A stretch of 64,000 nt of DNA, from positions 372,001 to 436,000 of the forward strand of contig JAXMDZ010000001.1 in NCBI GenBank assembly GCA_046348585.1, written 5' to 3'. Position 1 is the first letter of the stretch. Each line of letters begins with the position of its first letter. This document shows, one piece after another, positions 1 through 6,837 of this stretch. A program made the translations under genes and the position numbers. The DNA comes from JADZAI01 sp046348585. Lineage in GTDB: Bacteria; Pseudomonadota; Alphaproteobacteria; Micropepsales; Micropepsaceae. Below the pieces are notes generated by a model. That model saw only the letters and a program-made list of their open reading frames with translations. It was not told the DNA's origin and did no database searches.

Positions 1-692
1 GTCGAGCCGCCGTTGAAGCCGAACCAGCCGACCCACAGCAGGAAGACGCCGAGCGCCGCATAGGGAATGTTGTGGCCTTCGACCGGGCGCGCGCCGGCGG
101 CATAGCGGCCGGTGCGCGCCCCGATGACGAGCAGGCAGGCGAGCGACATCCAGCCGCCCATCGAGTGCACGACGGTCGAGCCGGCGAAGTCGATGAAGCC
201 GAGCTGCTGGAGCCAGCCGGCGCTGGCCGGACCGGCCGCGCCGCCCCAGGCCCAGTGGCCGAAGAGCGGATAGAGAACACCCGACAGGACCGCCGAGATG
301 ACGAAGTAGGAATGGAAGTTCATCCGCTCCGCCACCGCGCCCGAGACGATGGTCGTCGCGGTGCCGCAGAACGCCGCCTGGAAGAAGAAGAAGGCGATGA
401 GCCAGGGCGCCGACGGATCGGCGCTGCCGAGGCCGGTCAGGCTGCCGTCGAAGAAGAAGCCGCTCGTGCCCACGGCGCCGGCGGCTGAGACGCCGAACAT
501 CAGGCCGAAGCCGACCGCCCAGAAGGTCAGCGCCGAGATGCAGAAATCGGCGACGTTCTTGAAGGCGACGTTGATCCCGTTCTTGGCCCGGACGAAACCG
601 GTCTCAAGACAGAGGAACCCGGCCTGCATCATCACGACGAGAATCGTCGCCACGATCAGCCAGACGACATCTACCGCAGCATGACCGCCCAT
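1..692 (-). CDS. amt: Ammonium transporter (Amt family), N-terminal part, cut by window edge
   Basis: The frame is open from an ATG at 692 to the window edge, giving about 230 residues without a stop. A GGAGG ribosome site lies about 5 nt upstream of the ATG. The protein is a run of hydrophobic helices with Amt signatures: MQAGFLCLETG near residue 22, FWAVGFGLMFG near 57, and GSTVVHSMGGW near 171, where His176 matches the first of the two pore histidines. Amt proteins conduct ammonium or ammonia across the inner membrane. No cleavable signal peptide is visible. The second pore histidine and the C-terminus lie outside the window, so a C-terminal signalling domain, as seen in some Amt proteins, cannot be excluded. 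The adjacent minus-strand genes end 127 bp upstream. Confidence 0.93.
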   Translation of the reverse strand, partial: MGGHAAVDVVWLIVATILVVMMQAGFLCLETGFVRAKNGINVAFKNVADFCISALTFWAVGFGLMFGVSAAGAVGTSGFFFDGSLTGLGSADPSAPWLIAFFFFQAAFCGTATTIVSGAVAERMNFHSYFVISAVLSGVLYPLFGHWAWGGAAGPASAGWLQQLGFIDFAGSTVVHSMGGWMSLACLLVIGARTGRYAAGARPVEGHNIPYAALGVFLLWVGWFGFNGGS

Positions 693-819
693 GCCGCCTC
701 CAGCAGCGCATTGCGAATGCTGCAGACGCTAACAGCCAACCCTTAAAGCCGCGTCATCAAGATGTTGCACGGGCGTTAGCGAAAAGACGGCGAAACCATT
801 CCCTAGCGTCAGGTTGAGA

Positions 820-1320
820 TCAGCCGCCGTAACGCGCTCTGGCTGCGGCGACATAGGCCTGCACGTCGGGACGCTCGCGCAGTTCGCCCGCCCAGCGCGC
901 GAACACCTTGGCGCTGCGCGCCGGATCGACGCCGAGCTGCACATGGCCGACGCCCGCGTTCACGCTTTCCCAGTATTCGGCGATGAGGCCGTCCTTCAGG
1001 CGGAAGCGGCTCATGCCGTCGATCACCACCTCGCGCCCCGCGAACTGGGACATGGTCGAGACGAAGCGCGAGAGCGAGCGGGCATAGCCCGTCTCGCCGC
1101 GCACCACCGGATCGAAGAAGCGCCAGTCGTAGTCGCGGGCATGGGCGTGGAAATGATCGGCGAGCATGTGGGCGATCGCCTCGCGCCCGGTGAACGCGCC
1201 GTAGATGTAGTCGTGATAGACGCCGTCCGGCGTGAAGCAGGCGGCGAAGCCGGGCGCGTCGCCCCGGCTGGCGGCGTCGCCCATCCGGGCCACAAGCTGT
1301 TCGAACGCCGCCTGTTCCAT
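820..1320 (-). CDS. SnoaL/NTF2-like domain protein
   Basis: This 166-residue protein has the profile of a nuclear transport factor 2/SnoaL-like alpha+beta barrel: an N-terminal helix, FTPDGVYHDYIYG near residue 29, GREAIAHML, and a C-terminal strand region around residues 100-120. Such proteins are small cytosolic enzymes or ligand binders (isomerases, dehydratases, cyclases), and the substrate cannot be read from sequence. The start codon lies 1 bp after the asd stop, so it is almost certainly cotranscribed and translationally coupled with asd. There is no obvious link to lysine/threonine biosynthesis. It could equally be a housekeeping binding protein of unknown role. Confidence 0.75.
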   Translation of the reverse strand: MEQAAFEQLVARMGDAASRGDAPGFAACFTPDGVYHDYIYGAFTGREAIAHMLADHFHAHARDYDWRFFDPVVRGETGYARSLSRFVSTMSQFAGREVVIDGMSRFRLKDGLIAEYWESVNAGVGHVQLGVDPARSAKVFARWAGELRERPDVQAYVAAARARYGG

Positions 1321-1321
1321 C

Positions 1322-2344
1322 TCACGCGATCCTTTTCTTCAGATGCTCCGCGATCAGCGCCTCGGCGATCTGCACCGCGTTGAGCGCCGCGCCCTTGCGC
1401 AGATTGTCCGAGGCGATCCACAGCGACAAGCCGTTGGCGACGGTCGGATCGGTCCGCACCCGCCCGACATAGACCTCGTCGTCGCCGGCGGTTTCGAGCG
1501 GCGTGATGTAGCCGCCGTCCTCGTGGCGGTCGACCAGCATGACGCCGGGCGCATTGCGCAGCAGCACCTTCGCCCGCTGCGCCGAGAGCGGGCGCTCGAA
1601 CTCGACCGTGCAGGCCTCGCCATGGCCGCGAAAGACCGGCACGCGCACGCAGGTCGCGCTGACCTTGATGTCGGGGCCGAGGATCTTGCGCGTCTCGGTC
1701 GCCTGTTTTTCCTCTTCCTTGGTCGAGCCGTCGTCGAGGAAGGCATCGACCTGGGGGATGACGTTGAAGGCGATCTGCTTGGGGAACTTCGCCCGCTCGA
1801 CCGGATCGCCGACGAAGATGGCGCGCGACTGGCGGAAGAGTTCGTCCATCGCGTCCTTGCCCGCGCCCGAAACCGATTGATAGGTCGAGGTCACGATCCG
1901 GGTGATCGCCGCCTCGTCGTGCAGGCATTTCAGCGCCACGACGCGGTGGATGGTCGAGCAGTTCGGATTGGCGACGATGTTCTTCTTCGCATAGCGCGCG
2001 AGCGTCGCGCCGTTCACCTCCGGCACCACCAGCGGCACGGCCGGGTCCATGCGCCAGGCGGAGGAATTGTCGATGACGACGGCCCCGGCCCTGGCGATCT
2101 TCGGCGACCATTCCTTCGAGACTACGCCGCCCGCGCTCATCAGCACGATGTCGGTGCCCCGGAAATCGTATTGCGCGAGGTCCTGGCAGCGCAGCGTCCG
2201 CTCGCCGAAGGAGACCTCGACGCCCATCGACTTGCGCGAGGCGAGCGCCGCGACCTCGGCCCCCGCGAGGCGCTCGGCGAGGACGTTCAGCATTTCGCGG
2301 CCGACATTGCCGGTGGCCCCGACGACGGCGATCTTCCAGTTCAT
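1322..2344 (-). CDS. asd: Aspartate-semialdehyde dehydrogenase
   Basis: It converts L-aspartyl-4-phosphate and NADPH to L-aspartate-4-semialdehyde, the branch-point step to lysine/diaminopimelate, threonine and methionine. The 340-residue length is typical. The N-terminal NADP fold reads VVGATGNVGREML (residues 6-18). The catalytic cysteine is in VANPNCSTIH and the active-site histidine region is VPVFRGHGEA. I chose the ATG at 2344 over an in-frame ATG 27 nt upstream because it starts with the family's N-terminus and has GGAGCAGGG just before it. A good promoter lies at 2476-2504, so asd and the following SnoaL gene probably form one unit with a leader of about 125 nt. Confidence 0.97.
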   Translation of the reverse strand: MNWKIAVVGATGNVGREMLNVLAERLAGAEVAALASRKSMGVEVSFGERTLRCQDLAQYDFRGTDIVLMSAGGVVSKEWSPKIARAGAVVIDNSSAWRMDPAVPLVVPEVNGATLARYAKKNIVANPNCSTIHRVVALKCLHDEAAITRIVTSTYQSVSGAGKDAMDELFRQSRAIFVGDPVERAKFPKQIAFNVIPQVDAFLDDGSTKEEEKQATETRKILGPDIKVSATCVRVPVFRGHGEACTVEFERPLSAQRAKVLLRNAPGVMLVDRHEDGGYITPLETAGDDEVYVGRVRTDPTVANGLSLWIASDNLRKGAALNAVQIAEALIAEHLKKRIA

Positions 2345-2411
2345 CCCTGCTCCATCGTCCTTAGGGCGCAATTTCGTTTCGCGCCGGCGGCATAAAGCAT
2401 CTTCGTTCCTC

Positions 2412-2466
2412 GCCGCCCCGGGGAGGGGGGAGGGGGTGCGACGCCGCCGCCCGCCGCCGGGGCGGC
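2412..2466 (-). promoter_or_regulatory. Inverted repeat and G-rich tract in the asd leader
   Basis: Perfect 10-bp arms lie at 2412-2421 (GCCGCCCCGG) and 2457-2466 (CCGGGGCGGC), at the 5' end of the predicted asd transcript. The intervening loop contains runs of four, six and five G on the plus strand (2420-2436), which are C runs in the asd RNA. No known riboswitch pattern was recognised. A stable leader hairpin is the simplest reading; a G-quadruplex on the template strand is also possible. Confidence 0.4.
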
Positions 2467-2475
2467 CAACGCCTC

Positions 2476-2504
2476 GATATAGGAATATGGTCCGGGACCG
2501 TCAA
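2476..2504 (-). promoter_or_regulatory. Sigma70-type promoter for asd with palindrome in the spacer
   Basis: On the minus strand TTGACG (2504-2499) and TATATC (2481-2476) are separated by exactly 17 bp, a near-consensus housekeeping promoter. It would start transcription near 2469. The spacer contains the perfect palindrome GGTCCGGGACC (2489-2499), well placed to be a repressor operator. The assignment rests on motif match and position only. Confidence 0.6.
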
Positions 2505-2511
2505 GGGCCGG

Positions 2512-2682
2512 TCAGCCGCGCTTGCCGACGAAGGACGACGACCGGGCGGGGCCGCCGCCCTTGATCTCGGCGAGGGCGGCGAGGATGGCCGCGTTCTGGC
2601 CGGCGATCGCCTCGCAGCGCAGCGCGAGCGCGGCGATGTCGGCACGCAGGGCGGCGATCTCGGTGGCGGCGATGTGGGTCAT
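2512..2682 (-). CDS. Small coiled-coil protein, hypothetical
   Basis: This is a 56-codon frame. Residues 8-41 form one amphipathic helix with Ile/Leu/Ala in heptad-like spacing (for example EIAALRADIAALAL), predicting a short coiled coil. A basic Gly/Ser-rich tail ends KRG. No family was recognised. It lies between a membrane-protein gene and the asd promoter, on the same strand as both. No clear ribosome-binding site is visible before the ATG, which lowers confidence. Synonymous GC-rich third positions look like the neighbouring genes. Confidence 0.45.
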   Translation of the reverse strand: MTHIAATEIAALRADIAALALRCEAIAGQNAAILAALAEIKGGGPARSSSFVGKRG

Positions 2683-2733
2683 GGCGCAAGGCTAGCACGC
2701 CCCGCCGGCCATCCCAAGCGAGGGACAGCGCGT

Positions 2734-3417
2734 TCAGAACAGCACGGCGAGCCTCAGCTCGCCCCACAGGATATGCCACAGGAGGTAATAGGCGAGGCGC
2801 ACCGCCAGCATGGCGGCGAAGCCGCAGCGCCGGAAGACGGCGAGCTGAACGAGATTGATGACGAGGACGTTGAGCCCGACGGCGGCCGAAACCCACAGCG
2901 GCGTCTGCGGCGGCGACAGGGCGATCTGGAACGCCGGTTCGAGCAGCGCGACGGCGGCGAGACACGGCAGGACCAGCCGGTCGCGCGCCGCCTTGCCGAG
3001 CGCCGCGTTCGCCGCGCTCCAGACGAGGGCGAGCGGCACGAGGTGAAAGACGATTTCGACCAGGACGGCGATCGCCGGATAGAAGAGCCGCGCCTGGGGC
3101 GAAGGCACGTTCATGCCGCGCGGAAACGGCGCGGCAAGATCGATGGCGATGGCGGCGGCGGCGCAGAGCGCGACGATCCCCATCGCGGCGGCGAGAATGC
3201 GCAGGCGGGGGGCCGCGCCGGGCGGACGCGTCCAGCCCTGCGCCTCCAGCGCCGCGAGCGCCAGAGCGCCGGCGAGGGCGGCGGCGGCGAGCACCGGCAC
3301 AGGCGGAAGGCCGGGGAGGAAGCGCTCGAACGGCGCGGGCGGCAACGCGCAGGCGGCGGCGAGCGCCAGCCCGGCGAGGACCGCATAGACCGCGAGGGGC
3401 CGCCCGAGCCGCGCCAT
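2734..3417 (-). CDS. Multi-pass membrane protein, hypothetical
   Basis: This 227-residue, strongly hydrophobic protein has about six predicted membrane segments: near residues 8-26, 40-58, 75-95, 113-135, 148-165 and 175-200. It ends with an aromatic stretch containing YYLLWHILWG. Charged or polar residues within helices (Glu in LVEIVFHL, His in WHILWG) are reminiscent of CPBP/Abi-type intramembrane proteins, but the diagnostic EExxxR motif is absent, so this is only a suggestion. Its start lies 14 bp after the leuB stop, so it is probably cotranscribed with leuD-leuB. Function unknown. Confidence 0.6.
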   Translation of the reverse strand: MARLGRPLAVYAVLAGLALAAACALPPAPFERFLPGLPPVPVLAAAALAGALALAALEAQGWTRPPGAAPRLRILAAAMGIVALCAAAAIAIDLAAPFPRGMNVPSPQARLFYPAIAVLVEIVFHLVPLALVWSAANAALGKAARDRLVLPCLAAVALLEPAFQIALSPPQTPLWVSAAVGLNVLVINLVQLAVFRRCGFAAMLAVRLAYYLLWHILWGELRLAVLF

Positions 3418-3431
3418 GGCGGCGCGCGGGT

Positions 3432-4541
3432 CTAGCGCGCGGCCTGGTCGAGCGCCTTAAGGATCGCGTCGCCCATGCCGGTGGTCGAAACCTGCGTCTT
3501 GCCCGCCTGCATGATGTCGCCGGTGCGGATGCCCGCATCCAGCACCGCGGCGACCGCGTCCTCGATCAGCTTCGCGTCCGCCTCGCGCTCCAGCGAATAG
3601 CGCAGGCACATGGCGAGCGAGAGGATCGCGGCGATCGGATTGGCGAGGTTCTTGCCCGCGATGTCGGGCGCGCTGCCGTGGATCGGCTCGTAGAGCGCCT
3701 TCGCCTTGCCGGTCTTTGCGTCCTTCGCGCCGAGCGAGGCGGAAGGCAGCATGCCGAGCGAGCCGGTCAGCATCGAGGCTTCGTCCGACAGGATGTCGCC
3801 GAAGAGATTGTCGGTGACGATGACGTCGAACTGCTTGGGGTTGCGCACCAGCTGCATCGCCGCGTTGTCGGCGAGGATGTGGACGAGCTTCACGTCCGGG
3901 TATTCGCCCTTGTGAACGTGGGTCACTTCCTCGCGCCAGAGGACGCCGGTGTGCATGACGTTCGACTTTTCGGCCGAATGGACGAGGCCGCCGCGCTTCC
4001 GCGCCAGATCGAAGGCGACGCGGGCGATGCGGCGCACCTCGCCGGTCGTATAGAGCTGGGTGTCGACCGCCTTGCGGCTGCCGTCGGGAAGCGTTTCGAT
4101 GCCGCGCGGTTCGCCGAAATAGACGCCGCCCGTCAGCTCGCGCACGATCATGATGTCGAGGCCGGAGACCAGTTCCGGCTTGAGGCTGGAGGCTTCCGTC
4201 AGCGCCGCGAAGCAGAGCGCCGGGCGCAGATTGGCGAACAGCTCCAGCTCCTTGCGCAGCCGCAGCAGGCCCTGTTCGGGCTTCTTGTGGAAGGGGTTGG
4301 CGTCCCATTGCGGGCCGCCGACCGCGCCGAACAGCACCGCGTCGGCGGCATGGGCCTTGGCCATCGCCGCGTCGGTGATGGGAACCCCGTGGGTTTCGAG
4401 CGAGATGCCGCCGACCAGATCCTCGTCGATCTGAAAGACCGCGCCGCGGTTCTTCGTCAGCCAGTCGAGCACGCGGCGCACTTCGCGGCTGACTTCCGGG
4501 CCGATGCCGTCGCCGGGGAGAAGGAGGAGTTTGGCGGTCAT
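3432..4541 (-). CDS. leuB: 3-isopropylmalate dehydrogenase
   Basis: It oxidatively decarboxylates (2R,3S)-3-isopropylmalate with NAD+ to 4-methyl-2-oxopentanoate in leucine synthesis. The 369-residue length is typical. Family motifs are LLPGDGIGPEV (residues 5-15), ELTGGVYFGEPRG, NLFGDILSDEASMLTGSLG and the C-terminal GSAPDIAGKNLANP. The ATG at 4541 is chosen because the family starts directly with the nucleotide-fold strand; the 39 extra upstream codons look non-coding. It lies 130 bp downstream of leuD on the same strand, with two hairpins in between. Confidence 0.98.
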   Translation of the reverse strand: MTAKLLLLPGDGIGPEVSREVRRVLDWLTKNRGAVFQIDEDLVGGISLETHGVPITDAAMAKAHAADAVLFGAVGGPQWDANPFHKKPEQGLLRLRKELELFANLRPALCFAALTEASSLKPELVSGLDIMIVRELTGGVYFGEPRGIETLPDGSRKAVDTQLYTTGEVRRIARVAFDLARKRGGLVHSAEKSNVMHTGVLWREEVTHVHKGEYPDVKLVHILADNAAMQLVRNPKQFDVIVTDNLFGDILSDEASMLTGSLGMLPSASLGAKDAKTGKAKALYEPIHGSAPDIAGKNLANPIAAILSLAMCLRYSLEREADAKLIEDAVAAVLDAGIRTGDIMQAGKTQVSTTGMGDAILKALDQAAR

Positions 4542-4585
4542 GGGGTTTTCCGTCGTGTCGTCGCGGGCCTGAGGGATCTTGGTTC

Positions 4586-4656
4586 GCGCAAGGCCGCCCG
4601 GGACCTTGCGCCACGCCGGCCCCCGAGAAGGCGTGGACGGTCCGCCTGCGCGGACC
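4586..4656 (-). promoter_or_regulatory. Two inverted repeats in the leuD-leuB gap
   Basis: The 130-bp gap holds GCGCAAGG/CCTTGCGC (4586-4593 with 4604-4611, 10-nt loop) and GGTCCGC/GCGGACC (4639-4645 with 4650-4656, 4-nt loop). Neither is followed by a U tract in the direction of transcription, so they are not typical intrinsic terminators. They may shield or process the leuD-leuB transcript. Function not established. Confidence 0.35.
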
Positions 4657-4671
4657 ATGACAGGACAGGTC

Positions 4672-5277
4672 TCAGAGCCAGGGCTTGGTCAGTTTCGCCT
4701 TTTCCTCGTAGGCGCCGATCGAAGGCTCGTCGCGCAGCGTGAGGGCGATGTCGTCCCAGCCGTTCATCAGGATCTGCTTGCGGAACGGGTCGATCTCGAA
4801 GGGAATGACGCCGCCGTCGGGGCCGCGGATTTCCTGCTTCTCCAGGTCGATGCTGAGGACCGCGTTGGCCCCGCGCCCGGCGTCGTCCAGCAGCTTGTCG
4901 ATTTCCGACTGCGGCAGGACGATCGGCAGGATGCCGTTCTTGAAGCAATTGCCGTAGAAGATGTCGGCGAAGCTGGGCGCGACGATGCAGCGGAAGCCGT
5001 AGTCGAGCAGCGCCCAGGGCGCGTGCTCGCGGCTGGAGCCGCAGCCGAAATTGGCCCCGGCGACGAGGATCTTCGCGTCCTTGTAGGCCGGCTTGTTCAG
5101 CACGAAGTCGGGCACGTCCTTGCCGTCCGGCGTGCGGCGCATCTCGTCGAACAGCGCCTTGCCCAGGCCCGAACGCTGGATCGTCTTCAGGAACTGCTTG
5201 GGGATGATCATGTCGGTGTCGACATTGACCAGCGGAAGGGGGGCCGCGACGGCGGTGAGGGTGGTGAATTTCTCCAT
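4672..5277 (-). CDS. leuD: 3-isopropylmalate dehydratase small subunit
   Basis: This is the swivelling-domain subunit that pairs with LeuC to isomerise 2-isopropylmalate to 3-isopropylmalate. The 201-residue protein shows VNVDTDMIIPKQFLKTI near residue 19 and GANFGCGSSREHAPWAL near residue 70, the substrate-specificity and active-site region. The start at 5277 matches the family N-terminus (MEKFTTL); an ATG three codons upstream is the alternative, and neither has a strong ribosome-binding site. The large subunit gene leuC lies 1.6 kb upstream on the same strand, separated by an oppositely oriented gene. Confidence 0.97.
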   Translation of the reverse strand: MEKFTTLTAVAAPLPLVNVDTDMIIPKQFLKTIQRSGLGKALFDEMRRTPDGKDVPDFVLNKPAYKDAKILVAGANFGCGSSREHAPWALLDYGFRCIVAPSFADIFYGNCFKNGILPIVLPQSEIDKLLDDAGRGANAVLSIDLEKQEIRGPDGGVIPFEIDPFRKQILMNGWDDIALTLRDEPSIGAYEEKAKLTKPWL

Positions 5278-5432
5278 GGCGCGCATGGGTTAGAGCGTTT
5301 GGTGGCGGAAGGAAACTCTCCCCGCACGGAAAGCGGCGCAATTTTTCGCGTCTCGCGCCGGGCGGGGGCGCTGGCGCGGCGGCGCGACTTCAGACAGTTT
5401 GGGCCGAGGAAGCCCCCCGTTTCGCGCCGTCC

Positions 5433-6830
5433 ATGCCCTTTCCGCCGCGCCTTCTTCTCTGCGCCACGCTGCTCGCCCTCGCCCTTGCGGGCCGGGCCGC
5501 GGCGGCCGCGCCCGCCTGCGCGCTGGTGAGCGAGGGCGAGGCGGCGGCGGCGCTGGGCGAGCCGGGGCGGATGCTCGACGGCGGACCGGCGAGCGAGGGC
5601 TATTCCGACTGCGCCTGGTCGGCCCCCGGCGGCAAGGTGGTCTCCGTCATGCTGTGGTCGGCGGCGCGCTTTGCGGGCGACGCCAAGGCGGCGCGCGCGA
5701 AATACGACCTCCAGGCCGCCGATCTGCGCCGCCGGGGGGCCGCCCGGCCGGTGCTGGAGGGGCTCGCCGACGAGGCGCTGGTGGTGGACGAAAGCTCGCC
5801 CGGCTTCCAGGCGGCGGGCGTGGTGCTGCTGAAAGGCGGACAGGTGGCGCAGGTGAGCGCCCGCGGCGTGCCGGTCGCCGCCGCCATCGCCATCGCCGAG
5901 GCGGTCGCCGGACGGATCAAGGCGGCCCCGGCGGAGAGCGGCGCGCCGATCCACCCCGCGCCGAAGCCGGACGCCGTGGGCGCGGCGCCCGAGCCGACGC
6001 CGGAACCGACGCTGGAGCCAACTCCAGAGCCAACGCCCGAGCCGACGCTGGAGCCAACGCCGGAGCCAACGCCTGAGCCGACGCCGGAACCGACGCTGGA
6101 GCCAACTCCAGAGCCAACTCCAGAGCCAACGCCCGAGCCGACGCTGGAGCCAACGCCGGAGCCAACGCCTGAGCCGACGCCGGAACCGACGCTGGAGCCA
6201 ACCCCAGAGCCGACGCCCGAACCCACGCCGATTGCGACGCCAGAGCCGACTCCGGAACCGACGCTGGAGCCAACTCCAGAGCCAACGCCCGAGCCGACCC
6301 CGGAGCCGACTCCCGAACCCACACCTGAGCCGACGCCGACTCCGGAACCGACGCCCGCGCCGACGCCGAAGCCGCCGATCCGGCCGAGCGAGGCCGGGCC
6401 GGACGAGCGCGGCGGCTCGCCGGCCTGCGCGCTGCTGCCCGATGCGGCGCTCGCCAAGGCGCTGCCCGGCGAGGACTGGCGGCGCGACGATCGCGGACCC
6501 GCGGTGGCAGGCGAATCCTCATGCCGTTGGGCGGCGCCGGGCGGACGGCGCTCGATCTCGGTCACGCTGTTGGAGGGCGAGGCGATCACCGCCGTCGCCG
6601 CCGACGCCGCCGCCTTCTTCGATGCGCTGGAAGCGCCCGGCCCGGACAACGGCACCGAAAGCCTCGCCGGGGTCGGCGAGCGCGCCTATCTGCAAACCCT
6701 GGGCGAGGGCGTCTATGCCTCGTTCGCGGTCAGCATCCTCAAAGACGGGCGCATCGTCTTCCTCAACGCCACCGGCACCGGGCGCGAGGCGGCGATCGCC
6801 ATCGCCCTCGCCGCCGCGGCGCGGATGTGA
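5433..6830 (+). CDS. Secreted protein with two related Cys domains joined by an EPTP repeat linker
   Basis: The 465-residue protein starts with a signal peptide (residues 1 to about 25). Domain 1 (about 27-165) begins CALVSEGEAAAALG with Cys29 and Cys60 (CAWSAPGG). A linker of Glu-Pro-Thr-Pro/Leu tetrapeptides spans residues 187-312. Domain 2 (about 330-465) begins CALLPDAALAKAL with Cys332 and Cys364 (CRWAAPGG). The two domains align by eye and have the same 31-32 residue Cys spacing, which suggests an internal duplication with one disulphide each. They resemble DUF3558-type lipoprotein domains in the CxL...CxW pattern, but that is tentative. The protein is probably periplasmic or surface-exposed, with the linker forming a stiff spacer. 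It lies between leuD and leuC on the opposite strand. Confidence 0.85.
   Translation: MPFPPRLLLCATLLALALAGRAAAAAPACALVSEGEAAAALGEPGRMLDGGPASEGYSDCAWSAPGGKVVSVMLWSAARFAGDAKAARAKYDLQAADLRRRGAARPVLEGLADEALVVDESSPGFQAAGVVLLKGGQVAQVSARGVPVAAAIAIAEAVAGRIKAAPAESGAPIHPAPKPDAVGAAPEPTPEPTLEPTPEPTPEPTLEPTPEPTPEPTPEPTLEPTPEPTPEPTPEPTLEPTPEPTPEPTPEPTLEPTPEPTPEPTPIATPEPTPEPTLEPTPEPTPEPTPEPTPEPTPEPTPTPEPTPAPTPKPPIRPSEAGPDERGGSPACALLPDAALAKALPGEDWRRDDRGPAVAGESSCRWAAPGGRRSISVTLLEGEAITAVAADAAAFFDALEAPGPDNGTESLAGVGERAYLQTLGEGVYASFAVSILKDGRIVFLNATGTGREAAIAIALAAAARM
5991..6368 (+). repeat. In-frame 12-bp tandem repeat (EPTP) with 84/96-bp higher-order units
   Basis: About 31 units of the form GAR-CCN-ACN-CYN encode Glu-Pro-Thr-Pro or Glu-Pro-Thr-Leu. 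A higher-order unit is visible: 5991-6074 (seven 12-mers) recurs almost exactly at 6075-6170 with one 12-mer duplicated, and a third partial copy begins at 6171. One degenerate unit (Ile-Ala-Thr-Pro) sits at 6231-6242. Codon-level identity between copies points to recent slippage or unequal recombination rather than ancient divergence. Confidence 0.95.
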
Positions 6831-6837
6831 GGCGCGG

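Noticed and set aside
700..800. Sigma54 promoter for amt
   Set aside because: A GG...GC pair is present on the minus strand, but the spacing is about 2 bp too long for the -24/-12 rule and no NtrC sites were seen.
2345..2470. Lysine riboswitch in the asd leader
   Set aside because: The leader is only about 125 nt and lacks the long multi-helix core of the lysine element; only one simple inverted repeat is visible.
5991..6368. CRISPR-like periodicity
   Set aside because: The repeat is contiguous with no spacers, in frame within a secreted protein gene, and no cas genes are present.
5600..6655. Minus-strand frame encoding GSGVGS repeats over the EPTP array
   Set aside because: It is the complement of the 12-bp repeat. 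Any frame through the repeat gives a periodic peptide, and the plus strand has a signal peptide and Cys domains.
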